DNA of 64,000 bases from NCBI GenBank assembly GCA_965228435.1, contig OZ245818.1:4712001-4776000 (forward strand), given 5' to 3'. A model generated the notes under the pieces. It was not told where the DNA came from. It saw only the letters and a list, made by a program, of their open reading frames with translations, and searched no databases. Of the stretch, positions 1 through 8,564 are shown piece after piece; the first letter of the stretch is position 1, and the number at the start of each line of letters is the position of its first letter. Position numbers and translations under genes: made by a program. This DNA comes from Hoeflea_A sp965228435 (GTDB lineage Bacteria; Pseudomonadota; Alphaproteobacteria; Rhizobiales; Rhizobiaceae).

Positions 1-451
1 CCACCAGCTGCAATTCGATACGCCCCCGCCATTCCTGACGCAATTCGTTGAGCACGCCCCAAGCCAAGGGCACTTCCGGCTCGACCCAGTCGACATGGGA
101 GCGCATCATGCCGACCCCGTGGCGCCACGCCTTGTCCAGCGCTCGGGATGCACGCTCGCGGATATCGTCTTCTGTCCAGTGGCGCAGGTCACCCTTCATC
201 AGCTCGATGGCGTCGAACAGCGATGATGGCGATCCGCCCGTGCGGTCGACGGTGTAGGTCTTGTCGAGGTGAACGTGGATGTCGCTCATGACTGGCAGGA
301 TCACGCCGCCGCCACCCTTGGCCGCCGGCACCACGCTCTCGACGGCGCCGCTGCTGATGCGGATATCGACCGGCGCGCCGCCACCGATGCGAACTCCGTA
401 GAGCATGGCCGGTGCAATCTCGCGCTGAATCGATGGGGTCGCCTGGATCAT
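1..451 (-). CDS. cytosine-deaminase-like amidohydrolase, C-terminus outside window
   Basis: Reading left from ATG 451, the frame stays open to the window edge, so only about the first 150 residues are visible. The metal-binding motif HVHLDKT lies at residues 59-65 and a second motif, RSHVDW, near residue 125. Both resemble CodA-type deaminases, which hydrolyse exocyclic amino groups of cytosine, isoguanine or creatinine-like rings. The start lies 8 bases beyond the permease stop, so it is the last visible gene of the creatininase/ABC operon. Because that operon also encodes a creatininase-family protein, a creatinine, hydantoin or pyrimidine substrate is plausible, but this is inference. Family membership is fairly sure; the substrate is not. 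Confidence 0.8.
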   Translation of the reverse strand, partial: MIQATPSIQREIAPAMLYGVRIGGGAPVDIRISSGAVESVVPAAKGGGGVILPVMSDIHVHLDKTYTVDRTGGSPSSLFDAIELMKGDLRHWTEDDIRERASRALDKAWRHGVGMMRSHVDWVEPEVPLAWGVLNELRQEWRGRIELQLV

Positions 452-458
452 GGTGCGC

Positions 459-1313
459 TTAGCTCTCCCGCTTGATTTCGCTCTCGTGCCATTTGCCGAG
501 CACCAGTTTCGACAGCCAGCTGGTCGCCAGGAAAATGGCAATACCGAGCAGTGACACCAGAATGAGGGCGGCAAACATGCGCGGGATCTCGTTGCGGAAA
601 CTCGATTCGAGAATGCGTGAGGCAAGGCCGGAATTCTGGCCGGCCGTGCCGGCTACGAACTCGGCGACGACGGCGCCGATCAGTGACAGTCCACCGGCAA
701 TCTTCAATGCCGCCATGAAATAGGGCAGGGCGCTCGGCGCCAGCAGAAAGCGCAGCCGCTGCCAGGGGGTCGCCTTGTAGAGGGTAAACAGGTCGCGCAG
801 GTTGTGATCGGCGCTTCGCAGCCCGATCACCGTGTTGGAGAGGATCGGGAAGAAGGCAACGATCCAGGCGCAGATCAACAGTGCGGCGAATGTGCTTTCG
901 ACATAGATCAGGATGAGCGGTGCAATGGCCACGATCGGTGTCACCTGCAGGATCACCGCGAAGGGAAACAGGCTCATTTCAACCGTGCGTGACAGGGCGA
1001 AGAGCATGCCGAGAAACACCCCGCCGATAATCGCCAGGGACAGCGAAAACAGCGTCAGCTTGATGGTGAACCAGGCTGATGTCATCAGCGACGGTCCGTC
1101 GCTGGCCAGCGTTTGCAGAATGCGGCTTGGCGCCGGGATCAGGTAGTGCGGTACCTCGTAGTATCGCACGAGTGCCTCCCAGATCAGCACAGCGCCAATG
1201 AGGACAACCACCGGCATCACGATGCGCTGGCGGCGCTCGCGCTTTTCGCGTTGCAGCTGTTCGGCATTGAGGACAATGCCATCGTGTTCGTCGTCAATGG
1301 TCGATGTCGACAT
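459..1313 (-). CDS. ABC transporter permease (SsuC/TauC/ThiX type)
   Basis: This 284-residue inner-membrane protein has a charged cytoplasmic N-terminus of about 33 residues followed by about six hydrophobic segments. An EAA-type loop (LYKATPWQRLRFLLAPSALP) contacts the ATPase. This is the usual size and layout of importers for nitrate, sulfonates, taurine or pyrimidine precursors. The start overlaps the 3' end of the ATPase gene by 20 bases, which implies translational coupling. No periplasmic binding protein is visible; it may lie beyond the left edge. Family call is firm, substrate unknown. Confidence 0.9.
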   Translation of the reverse strand: MSTSTIDDEHDGIVLNAEQLQREKRERRQRIVMPVVVLIGAVLIWEALVRYYEVPHYLIPAPSRILQTLASDGPSLMTSAWFTIKLTLFSLSLAIIGGVFLGMLFALSRTVEMSLFPFAVILQVTPIVAIAPLILIYVESTFAALLICAWIVAFFPILSNTVIGLRSADHNLRDLFTLYKATPWQRLRFLLAPSALPYFMAALKIAGGLSLIGAVVAEFVAGTAGQNSGLASRILESSFRNEIPRMFAALILVSLLGIAIFLATSWLSKLVLGKWHESEIKRES

Positions 1314-2097
1314 TGCTCAGCGTTTCCTTCAGCGCCTGGGTGACGATGCGGGTGTTTTCGGCGAATTCGCCGGAAGTGCGATATTCGTCGGTGCGCGGAT
1401 AACCGCCGGGCAGGGCGATGTCGTCGACGACGCGCCCGGGACGGGCCGCCATGACGAGCACACGGTTCGACAGATAGACGGATTCGAAAATACTGTGGGT
1501 GACGAAGATGACCGTCAGTTTGTGGTCCTCCCACAACTTCAAGACATCATTGTTGAGCTTGAAACGGGTCATTTCGTCGAGCGCTGCAAAGGGTTCGTCC
1601 ATCAGCAGCAGCGTCGGGCGGGTGACCATGGCGCGGGCAATCGAAACCCGCATTTTCATGCCGCCGGAGAGTTCACGCGGGTAAGAGCCAGTGAAATTCG
1701 ACAGCCCGACCATGGCCAGAGCCTCTTCCACCTGGGGCCGCGCCTTGCCCTGGGACAAGCCGGCCAGGCGCAGTGGCAGATAGACGTTGTCGAAGACCGT
1801 CGCCCACGGCATCAGGGTGGCTTCCTGGAAAACAAAACCGACGTCGCTGCCGTCGCCGCCTTTGCCGGCCGGGTGTCCGTTGACCGTGATGTTCCCAGCC
1901 GATGAGGACAGCAGGCCGGCAATCATGCGCAATGCGGTGCTCTTGCCGCAGCCGGAGGGCCCGAGGAAGCTGACGAATTGGCCGGGCTCGATGGCAATGG
2001 ACATGTCGCGGACAGCGACCGTCCCGTTGGCGAAGCGTTTGTGAACGCCTTCCATGCGGATCATTGCGGTGTCGGTACGCTGGTCCATGGTCACCAT
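1294..2097 (-). CDS. ABC transporter ATP-binding protein (SsuB/TauB type)
   Basis: This 267-residue ATPase powers the adjacent permease. The Walker A motif GPSGCGKST is at residues 46-54, followed by a Q-loop (VFQE), the signature LSGGMKMRVSIARA and Walker B LLLMDEPFAALDE. The frame is open well upstream into the creatininase gene, but similarity to the family begins only here. ATG 2097 overlaps the creatininase stop (ATGGTGA arrangement); ATG 2088 is an alternative start three codons downstream. Gene order creatininase-ATPase-permease-deaminase points to uptake and hydrolysis of a cyclic amide or amidine, which is inferred from context. Confidence 0.9.
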   Translation of the reverse strand: MVTMDQRTDTAMIRMEGVHKRFANGTVAVRDMSIAIEPGQFVSFLGPSGCGKSTALRMIAGLLSSSAGNITVNGHPAGKGGDGSDVGFVFQEATLMPWATVFDNVYLPLRLAGLSQGKARPQVEEALAMVGLSNFTGSYPRELSGGMKMRVSIARAMVTRPTLLLMDEPFAALDEMTRFKLNNDVLKLWEDHKLTVIFVTHSIFESVYLSNRVLVMAARPGRVVDDIALPGGYPRTDEYRTSGEFAENTRIVTQALKETLSNVDIDH

Positions 2098-2891
2098 TCC
2101 GGCCGGTTGTCGAGCCAAGTGAGCGGCGCCCGGTCGACCTCTTGAAGCACCTCGGCTATGCGGTCGGCGGCGAAGTCGATTGTGGCCTGGCCCTTGTCTG
2201 CAGTCGCCACCGTGGCATTGCCGCAAGCGCCCGCGGGGTGCATGTCCTGTGCCTGCCAGCCCGGCTTGGCGCCGCGGTTGAGGCCAATGTGTTGATAGTC
2301 GCGCTGGAAGGTGTCGATCAACGGCCGAAAGTCGCGCGCCTTGTCCATGTCGACCAGCTGCGGAGCAAGGGCCAACATGATGGAGGTTTCCATGTCGCCG
2401 GCGTGAATGCCGGTGAGCATTTCCTGCTCGTCGTAAAGCCCGTCGGGCATGCCGAGGCCGAACCAATTGACGCTGAAAACCAGCATGTCGTGGCGTACAC
2501 GCAGTTCGCGGGCAACGATGTCCATGGTCGAGATCTGGCCGCCGTGTCCGTTCAGCAGCACCATTTTCCGAACGCCGCTTGCAGCGACACATGCGCCGAT
2601 CTCGATCCAGGTGCGGATCAGTGTCTCGGCACTGAACGTCAGGGTGCCCGGATAGCGGCTATGCTCGTTGCTCTTTCCGATGGCCTGTGTTGGCAGAAAC
2701 AGCGCAGGGCTGTCGGCGGGCAGCCGTTCGATGACCGCCTCCACCACGCCGTTGACGATGGCGGTGTCGACGTTAAGCGGTAGATGCGGACCGTGTTGTT
2801 CGGTCGCCCCGACCGGAAGGATCGCAATCAGTCGCTCATGGTCGAGTTTTGCAAAGGCTTCGCTGGTGTTGTCGGACCAAAAGCGCTCCAT
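2091..2891 (-). CDS. creatininase family protein
   Basis: The 266-residue protein has the typical length of the creatininase fold. Metal-site motifs are visible: LPVGATEQHGPHLPLNVDT near residues 26-44 (E and H ligands, then D), the NGHGGQ stretch around residue 115, and HAGDMETS near residue 163 with the E ligand. The family includes creatinine amidohydrolase, MftE-like peptidases and FAPy deformylases, all zinc or manganese hydrolases of amide-like bonds. It is the first gene of a leftward operon with an ABC importer and a CodA-like deaminase. The precise substrate cannot be read from the sequence. Confidence 0.85.
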   Translation of the reverse strand: MERFWSDNTSEAFAKLDHERLIAILPVGATEQHGPHLPLNVDTAIVNGVVEAVIERLPADSPALFLPTQAIGKSNEHSRYPGTLTFSAETLIRTWIEIGACVAASGVRKMVLLNGHGGQISTMDIVARELRVRHDMLVFSVNWFGLGMPDGLYDEQEMLTGIHAGDMETSIMLALAPQLVDMDKARDFRPLIDTFQRDYQHIGLNRGAKPGWQAQDMHPAGACGNATVATADKGQATIDFAADRIAEVLQEVDRAPLTWLDNRPEW

Positions 2892-3055
2892 TCAACTGCT
2901 CCGAGTAACCGGGCGGCGTTGTCTGCCGACACATGTTTGACTGCTTGTTTGAAATGCCAATGCGCCTTGGCGAGGACCTTTGCGCGCAAAGTTCCCCGGC
3001 TCGGCGTGACGAGTGTCAGCCGACATATGCGTACCCCTGATCTTATGTTTTTTTT

Positions 3056-3084
3056 AGGGTAGTACGATCCGACCGATCGGTCAA
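3056..3084 (-). promoter_or_regulatory. putative promoter with TetR-like palindromic operator for the creatininase operon
   Basis: On the minus strand a -35 hexamer TTGACC (3084-3079) is followed after 17 bases by TACCCT (3061-3056). The perfect 12-bp palindrome GACCGATCGGTC (3071-3082) overlaps the -35 box. Such palindromes are typical of TetR-family operators. The leader to the creatininase start is about 160 bases. No TetR gene is in the window. Confidence 0.45.
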
Positions 3085-3133
3085 ACTACTTGTAAAAATT
3101 TTGTGCAGCCGGTTGATAACCGGCCGCTTCCGG

Positions 3134-3727
3134 TCACAGTTGCTTCAGCGTTTTTTCTACTTTTTTCAGGAAGTTAGAGCGCTTTTCCGGAGTCGTATGA
3201 TCCATGTCGTAAAGCTGCAGCCAGCGTGTCCGGCATTGTCTGCTGAACAGCATTTTGTGGCCGTCCACCATCATGCGCCGTCCAGGATTTCGGATCAGCA
3301 GCAACCACCAGCGTGGCGATCCTGATGTGGTGATAACGACGAACTGGCGGATGTTCCTGAGGCGACCGACGAGCCGCTGGCCTTCGCCCGGTGGTACTTC
3401 GAAGGCGACACCCGGAAGCCACACCCTTTCCATCCACCCCTTGAGCATGGAAGGAGGGCCGTACATCCAGGTCGGGTAGACGAACACAAGCCCCTCCGCC
3501 CACAGGAGCGCATCGACATGCTCCTTGAGGCGGGCGATATTCTTGTCGGTCTCGTCCATGTAGCTTAGCCACTCATCGCGGCTGAGCACCGGATCGAAGC
3601 CGTCGCGATAGAGATCGATTGAGCGCACCTCGTGCCCGGCGTCCACCAGGGCGCTTTTCGCGCATTCGAATAAGGAAGCGCTGAAGCTCTTTTCGTAGGG
3701 GTGACAGAATATAACCAGGATACGCAC
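3134..3727 (-). CDS. flavodoxin-fold NAD(P)H dehydrogenase (quinone)
   Basis: This 197-residue protein begins with the flavodoxin-like strand VRILVIFCHP and carries the NQO/MdaB-family motif YPTWMYGPPSMLKGWMERV near residue 85, which shapes the FMN and substrate pocket. Members reduce quinones by two electrons with NAD(P)H in the cytoplasm. I chose GTG 3727 because GAGGA sits 8 bases upstream and the family fold starts immediately; the frame extends to 3769 without a good ribosome-binding site. It is divergent from the YcaQ-like gene and not obviously in an operon. Confidence 0.85.
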   Translation of the reverse strand: MRILVIFCHPYEKSFSASLFECAKSALVDAGHEVRSIDLYRDGFDPVLSRDEWLSYMDETDKNIARLKEHVDALLWAEGLVFVYPTWMYGPPSMLKGWMERVWLPGVAFEVPPGEGQRLVGRLRNIRQFVVITTSGSPRWWLLLIRNPGRRMMVDGHKMLFSRQCRTRWLQLYDMDHTTPEKRSNFLKKVEKTLKQL

Positions 3728-3791
3728 GGCAAATGTCCTCGACTGTTCGATAGCGCTGGAGCGTGACAATGAGCAATGTTAGAGCGAATTC

Positions 3792-5003
3792 ATGAGCAAG
3801 GCCTTTCCCCGACTCAACAATCGCGACGCTCGCAGACTGTTTCTCGACCGCCATGCGCTCGCCGAACAACCGACCGGACCTTCCCGTGGCGCCGACTTGC
3901 TGGATCTGATCGAGCGACTTGGCTTCGTCCAGGTCGACAGCATCAACACGGTCGAGCGGGCGCATCACATGATCCTGTTCGCCCGGCGGCAGAGTTACCG
4001 GCCGAAGAACCTGAAACCGCTGCTGGAGCGCGACCGCTCGCTGTTTGAGCACTGGACTCACGATGCATCGGTCATCCCCTGCCGGTTCTTCCCTTACTGG
4101 CAGCTTCGCTTCGAACGTAGCGCCGATCGCCTGCGCGATCGCTGGCACAATTGGCACGGGGAGGGGTTCACGGAAAAATTTGGTGACGTGCTCGAGCGGG
4201 TGCGTGAGCAGGGTGCGGTGACCACCAGCGAGGTGGGCGAGGACGAGGAGCGGTCGAGTGGCGGCTGGTGGGAATGGCATCCGTCGAAAACGGCGCTCGA
4301 ATATCTGTGGCGGTCGGGTGAACTCAGCGTCTGCCACCGGAAGGGGTTTTTCAAAGCCTACGATCTGACGGAACGGGTCATCCCCGCTGAGCATCGGGAG
4401 CCGCAACCCTCGACAGAGGAGACGATCGACTGGGCATGCAATGCTGCTCTGGACCGATTGGGTTTTGCAACGTCGGGTGAAGTGGCTGCCTTCTGGGAAG
4501 CTGTCACACCGGCCGAGGCAAAAATCTGGTGCGGCGAGGCGTTGCGTCGCGGCGAGTTGATTGAGATCGAGGTTGAGAACGCGGACGGCTCGCGGCCGCG
4601 CCGGTCATTCGCGCGTCCGGATGTGTTTGAATGCGCTGCCGACGCGCCGGAACCACCCGGACGCGTGCGCATCCTCAGCCCGTTCGACCCGGCGCTGCGG
4701 GACCGCAAGCGTGCCGAGCGGCTTTTTGATTTCCATTTCCGGATTGAGGTTTTCGTGCCGGCGGCGAAGCGCCAATACGGGTACTACGTCTTTCCGGTTC
4801 TGGAAGGTGACCGGTTGGTGGGTCGCATCGACATGAAGCGTGACGACGGTGTGCTGCGGGTGGCAGCCTACTGGCCAGAGCGAAAAGTCAGGCGCAGCCG
4901 AAGCCGGCTGGCGCGGCTTGAAACAGCCCTTGAGAGAATCGCCCGCTTTGCGCGATGCGAAAGCGTGGCATTTGCGGATGGTTGGGAGCGGGAGCCGCGC
5001 TGA
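3792..5003 (+). CDS. YcaQ-family crosslink-repair DNA glycosylase
   Basis: The 403-residue protein matches the HTH_42/YcaQ family (winged-helix glycosylases related to AlkX and AZL). The catalytic Q-V-D motif is visible at residues 47-49 in GFVQVDSINTV, followed by the conserved HHMILFAR and HWTHDASVIP blocks. Family members excise bulky or crosslinked alkylated bases, so this is probably a cytoplasmic DNA repair enzyme. It stands alone between a divergent flavodoxin-fold gene and a convergent ABC exporter whose stop is 6 bases away. Confidence 0.85.
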   Translation: MSKAFPRLNNRDARRLFLDRHALAEQPTGPSRGADLLDLIERLGFVQVDSINTVERAHHMILFARRQSYRPKNLKPLLERDRSLFEHWTHDASVIPCRFFPYWQLRFERSADRLRDRWHNWHGEGFTEKFGDVLERVREQGAVTTSEVGEDEERSSGGWWEWHPSKTALEYLWRSGELSVCHRKGFFKAYDLTERVIPAEHREPQPSTEETIDWACNAALDRLGFATSGEVAAFWEAVTPAEAKIWCGEALRRGELIEIEVENADGSRPRRSFARPDVFECAADAPEPPGRVRILSPFDPALRDRKRAERLFDFHFRIEVFVPAAKRQYGYYVFPVLEGDRLVGRIDMKRDDGVLRVAAYWPERKVRRSRSRLARLETALERIARFARCESVAFADGWEREPR

Positions 5004-5009
5004 GCCGCA

Positions 5010-6779
5010 CTATTTTGCTGCTTCGATCGAAACCGGTTCGTGGTAGTGGAACTGCAGCTTGGCAAGGCGGGCATAGATGCCATCCTGCGCCACCAGGCTG
5101 TCATGGGTTCCTTCTTCCACCAGATAACCACCGTCCATAACAAGGATGCGATCGGCCTTCTTGACCGTTGCCAGTCGGTGGGCAATCACCAGCGTCGTGC
5201 GGCCTTTCATGAGGCCGTTGAGCGCCTTCTGCACCAGGGTTTCGCTTTCCGCATCGAGCGCAGACGTGGCTTCGTCAAGCAGCAACACAGGGGCATCTTT
5301 GAGGATTGCCCGGGCGATGGCAATGCGCTGTCGCTGCCCACCGGAAAGTGTGATGCCACGCTCACCGACAAGCGTGTCATACCCTTTGTCCAGTGTGCGA
5401 ATGAAAGGGTCTGCAAGGGCTGCCTCAGCGGCGGCAATGACCTCTGCCTCGGTCGCGTCGGGGCGGCCGAAGGCGATGTTGTCGCGGATGCTCGTGGCAA
5501 AGATTGCAACATCCTGAGGCACGCTTGCCAGACGGGAACGCAACGCGTTCGGATCAACGTCGCGCACGTCGATGTCGTCAAGCCGAACCGCTCCGCCGAG
5601 CGGATCGTAGAAGCGACTGATCAGGGCAAACAGCGTACTCTTGCCCGCGCCGGACGGACCGACAATGGCGACGGTTTCGCCGGGTTTCACCGCGAAGGAG
5701 AGGCCCTCCAGGATCATCTGTTCCGGCCGGGCCGGGTAGGCGAATGAGACGTTTTCGAACGAAATTGAAGCAACTGGCGGTTCCGGTAGCGCCTTCGGAT
5801 GCTCGGGCGCTGCGATTTCCGGCCGCTCATCGAGCAGTTCGGACAACCGTTCGGCAGCGCCGGCAGCAAGGGAGATTTCCGCCCAGATTTCAGACAGTGT
5901 GCCAAGGCTGCCTGCCGCGAGCACGGAGTAGAGCAGGAACTGCCCGAGCGTTCCGGCGGACATGGAGCCAGTCAACACGGTCTGAGCGCCGATCCACAAA
6001 ATCGCTACGATGCTGGCGAAGATCAGGAGAATGGCGAAGCCGGTCAGATAAGCGCGTGCACGCACCGCGTCCCGGGCCGCTTCGAATGCAAATTCGACCG
6101 CTTCGGCGTAGCGGCTGTTGGCGCTTCTCTCACCGTTGAACGCCTGAACCGTACGTGACGCGCTGATGGCTTCGCTGGCATAGGCGGTGGCGTCGGCCAA
6201 TGTGTCCTGTGCCTCGCGAGCGCGACGGCGGACGTTGCGGCCGAATCCCACCATCGGAAAGACAATGACGGGGATGGCCAGCAGCACGAGGCTGGAGAGC
6301 TTCGGGCTGGTGATGATCATCATCAGGACGGCGCCGATGCAGAGGATTGCATTGCGCAGGGCCATCGAGGCGGTTGCGCCGACGACGGATTTGATCTGCG
6401 TGGTATCGGCCGTCAGCCGCGAGATGATTTCGCCCGATTGGTTGACGTCGAAAAAGGACGCCGACAGCGATGTCACGTGGCTGAACACATCTCGGCGCAG
6501 GTCGGCAACGACCCGTTCACCGATGGTGATGACGAAGTAGTATCGCAAGGCGCTGGCGACCGCGAGCAAGGCCGCAATGACCAGCAACATGGCGAAGTAG
6601 CTGTTGATGAATTGGGTGTCGGCGTCGGAGAAGCCGATGTCGATCATCCTCCGCACGGCAAGCGGCAATGCAAGGGTTGCCGCAGCCGCCAGGAACAACG
6701 CTATCAGAGCGCCGACGACCAGGTTTTTGTAATTCGCCACGTAGGGCAGAAGCCGCGCTAGCGGGCGCAGCGTATTCAT
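5010..6779 (-). CDS. ABC exporter with fused membrane and ATPase domains (ABCB/MsbA type)
   Basis: This 589-residue half-transporter has an N-terminal six-helix domain (about residues 20-310) and a C-terminal ATPase with Walker A GPSGAGKST, signature LSGGQRQRIAIARAI, Walker B VLLLDEATSALD and an H-loop (AHRLAT). It should work as a homodimer exporting lipids, peptides or drugs. ATG 6779 begins just before the conserved LRPLARLLPYV; in-frame upstream alternatives are TTG 6812 and GTG 6857, and related alphaproteobacterial proteins often have a longer polar N-terminus. Substrate unknown. Confidence 0.85.
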   Translation of the reverse strand: MNTLRPLARLLPYVANYKNLVVGALIALFLAAAATLALPLAVRRMIDIGFSDADTQFINSYFAMLLVIAALLAVASALRYYFVITIGERVVADLRRDVFSHVTSLSASFFDVNQSGEIISRLTADTTQIKSVVGATASMALRNAILCIGAVLMMIITSPKLSSLVLLAIPVIVFPMVGFGRNVRRRAREAQDTLADATAYASEAISASRTVQAFNGERSANSRYAEAVEFAFEAARDAVRARAYLTGFAILLIFASIVAILWIGAQTVLTGSMSAGTLGQFLLYSVLAAGSLGTLSEIWAEISLAAGAAERLSELLDERPEIAAPEHPKALPEPPVASISFENVSFAYPARPEQMILEGLSFAVKPGETVAIVGPSGAGKSTLFALISRFYDPLGGAVRLDDIDVRDVDPNALRSRLASVPQDVAIFATSIRDNIAFGRPDATEAEVIAAAEAALADPFIRTLDKGYDTLVGERGITLSGGQRQRIAIARAILKDAPVLLLDEATSALDAESETLVQKALNGLMKGRTTLVIAHRLATVKKADRILVMDGGYLVEEGTHDSLVAQDGIYARLAKLQFHYHEPVSIEAAK

Positions 6780-7004
6780 GCGGTTCTTGCCGTTTTGCCT
6801 GTTGTCGGCCAATGATCTTTCCCGTCCATTCGCGGTGGCAAAAGTACGCCGTCCCACTTGTCACCGGATCGCCCTTCATGTATAGGCTCGCCAACGAATT
6901 GGGAAGCCGTGACCGGTCCGGTGTGCGGCTTTGTTTTATTATATGGGTTGGTTTGTCGCAGGGTGCGACCGTTCGCCAACCGCAGATGGTCTAGGACAGA
7001 GCAC

Positions 7005-7226
7005 ATGAAGGCTGACATTCATCCGGATTACCACACCATCAAGGTCGTCATGACCGATGGCACCGAATACGAAACCCGTTCCACCTGGGGTTCTGAAGGC
7101 GACACGATGACGCTTGAAATCGATCCCAAGGCCCATCCGGCATGGACCGGCGGTCAGCAGCACCTGATTGACCGTGGCGGACGCGTTTCCAAGTTCAAGA
7201 AGCGCTTTGAGGGCCTCGGACTGTAG
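7005..7226 (+). CDS. rpmE: 50S ribosomal protein L31
   Basis: The 73-residue protein begins MKADIHPDYH and ends KFKKRFEGLGL, typical of bL31. AGGA lies 9 bases before ATG 7005. It has no cysteines, so it is the zinc-independent (C-minus) form usual in alphaproteobacteria and not the CxxC zinc form. It is a single gene followed immediately by a strong terminator. bL31 binds the large subunit and contributes to an intersubunit bridge. Confidence 0.95.
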   Translation: MKADIHPDYHTIKVVMTDGTEYETRSTWGSEGDTMTLEIDPKAHPAWTGGQQHLIDRGGRVSKFKKRFEGLGL

Positions 7227-7250
7227 ACACAGTCTTCATGCGAGTTTCGA

Positions 7251-7275
7251 AACCCCGCTCCGGCGGGGTTTTTTG
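7251..7275 (+). terminator. Rho-independent terminator after rpmE
   Basis: The self-complementary stretch AACCCCGC-TCCG-GCGGGGTT is followed directly by a T run. It starts 24 bases after the rpmE stop. Confidence 0.9.
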
Positions 7276-7283
7276 ATGGCAAC

Positions 7284-7311
7284 AAAAAAGGCCGGGCCCA
7301 AAGGCCCGGCC
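7284..7311 (-). terminator. Rho-independent terminator after rcdA
   Basis: On the minus strand GGCCGGGCC-TTT-GGCCCGGCC is followed by a run of T residues. It lies 29 bases beyond the rcdA stop and sits back to back with the rpmE terminator. Confidence 0.85.
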
Positions 7312-7339
7312 GGATCGCTTCTGTTGATGCCTGTTGTTG

Positions 7340-7864
7340 TTAATTGCCGCCGAAGGCGGTTTGCAGCAAGGACAGTTGCGCCTGCACCGAATTCTCATTG
7401 GTCGGGCTTGGCGTGGAGATCGTCTGTTCCTTGCGTCGGTAGATCTCCTTGTCGAGAAGCGAGACGCGGGTCTGCAGACGCAGGGAGCGTTCGACAAGAT
7501 CCTTGAATTTTTCCGGCAAATCGTTCCAGCCGGGTGCACTGCGATCGCAGACGAAACCGTCCAGACGAACCTTGGACTTTTCAGCCACGACCTGCTCGCG
7601 GGTCATTTCGCCATTGTTGACGGCGCGCTGCAGCAGCAACCACGACGCCATCTGCATCAGGCGCGTGGTTAGCCGCATGGATTCGGCCGCATAGAGCACC
7701 GATGCCATGCGCGGCAAAACCTTGGCGGCGTTGCGCCCGTCTCCATCAAGATAATTGGCGGTCTCTTCGACCAGCCCCATGCCTTCCGCATACAGCGCCT
7801 TGAACGACCCGGAGGCCGTCATTTTGTCTGCAAATCGGATGGTATTCGTGTGTGTGTCCGCCAT
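7340..7864 (-). CDS. rcdA: RcdA (DUF1465), adaptor for CtrA degradation
   Basis: The 174-residue protein matches the DUF1465/RcdA family in length and sequence: an N-terminal FALYAEGM-like helix, the block YLDGDGR, the long helix LYAAESMRLTTRLMQ, and the block VRLDGF followed by WNDLPEKFKDLVERSLRLQ. In Caulobacter, RcdA works with CpdR, PopA and ClpXP to destroy the cell-cycle regulator CtrA. ATG 7864 is chosen; a TTG six codons upstream (7882) is also in frame. Two consensus CtrA boxes lie 122 and 326 bases upstream, suggesting feedback. It is followed by its own terminator. Confidence 0.88.
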   Translation of the reverse strand: MADTHTNTIRFADKMTASGSFKALYAEGMGLVEETANYLDGDGRNAAKVLPRMASVLYAAESMRLTTRLMQMASWLLLQRAVNNGEMTREQVVAEKSKVRLDGFVCDRSAPGWNDLPEKFKDLVERSLRLQTRVSLLDKEIYRRKEQTISTPSPTNENSVQAQLSLLQTAFGGN

Positions 7865-7985
7865 TCCCAAACCCTGTACCAACTATATCGCCGTTGTTGA
7901 TGCGATCAAGCCACGGAAACACCCACACCCTGTTCCAGGACCTGCCGCACACTGAGGCGTGATGACGGTTAACGCAAGGTGTTTC

Positions 7986-8000
7986 TTAAGGAAAGGTTAA
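7986..8000. promoter_or_regulatory. CtrA box upstream of rcdA (proximal)
   Basis: TTAA-GGAAAGG-TTAA is a perfect TTAA-N7-TTAA match to the CtrA consensus, followed by C as in many real sites. It lies 122 bases upstream of the rcdA start, in a 401-base non-coding stretch (7865-8265) that otherwise holds only a second CtrA box and one terminator. Confidence 0.6.
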
Positions 8001-8068
8001 CGACAAAGGGCGAATGCGAACGACCTGGCAACGGACCCGGTTTTGTCCCCAAGAAGTCTCAGCCGTGC

Positions 8069-8093
8069 AAAAAAAAGAGCCGCATAGCGGCTC
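8069..8093 (-). terminator. Rho-independent terminator after the DUF1192 gene
   Basis: On the minus strand GAGCCGC-TAT-GCGGCTC is followed by eight or more T residues. It lies about 170 bases beyond the stop of the 62-residue DUF1192 gene and would also insulate rcdA. Confidence 0.8.
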
Positions 8094-8189
8094 TCAGAAG
8101 TTTAACAGGGAGGCATCAAACAGAATGACGATCGGTCATTCAGTCCGAATCCAGCAAAACTGGATATCAACAGTAAACACTCGTAAAGC

Positions 8190-8204
8190 TTAACGTCAGG
8201 TTAA
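8190..8204. promoter_or_regulatory. CtrA box upstream of rcdA (distal)
   Basis: TTAA-CGTCAGG-TTAA is a second perfect TTAA-N7-TTAA match, again followed by C. It is 190 bases from the proximal site and 62 bases beyond the 3' end of the DUF1192 gene. Confidence 0.5.
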
Positions 8205-8265
8205 CGGTTTTCAGAAAGTTAGAGTTTTATTGTTCCTGTCTGGATTTTTCGGCCTGGTATCTGAT

Positions 8266-8454
8266 TTACCGGAACAGCGACTCCGCGTCGTTTTTACTCT
8301 TCTGCTTGGATGACAACTCCTCCTGTAACCTGGAAATCTCGCCGTGAAGCAGGTCGATCCGTTCCTGCAATTCATCCACCGAAAGGAGGGATAGATCCCC
8401 GCCGATTTCATGGGCTACCGGTTTTTTCTGGGGTTCGTCCTCGAAAATGGACAT
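8266..8454 (-). CDS. DUF1192 small protein
   Basis: This 62-residue acidic protein has a short N-terminus rich in D and E, then the DUF1192 helix LSVDELQERIDLLHGEISRL and a closing AESLFR. The second half is a predicted coiled coil. ATG 8454 is preceded by GGAGGA with a 4-base gap, which decides the start over ATG 8472. The function is unknown; the gene is divergent from a quinone oxidoreductase, an arrangement common in rhizobia. Confidence 0.8.
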   Translation of the reverse strand: MSIFEDEPQKKPVAHEIGGDLSLLSVDELQERIDLLHGEISRLQEELSSKQKSKNDAESLFR

Positions 8455-8564
8455 CCAATCCTCCACGTGCATATGTGCGCTACATATTGAAATGATATGG
8501 GCATCGGCACCGGTTTTCCAAGTTTGATCGTGTCAGCGTGTCCCGAGAGAAACGAGGCAGGTCG

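Noticed and set aside
1198..1905. 235-codon open frame antisense to the ABC genes
   Set aside because: Overlaps both ABC genes, whose motifs are intact; the product shows no family features.
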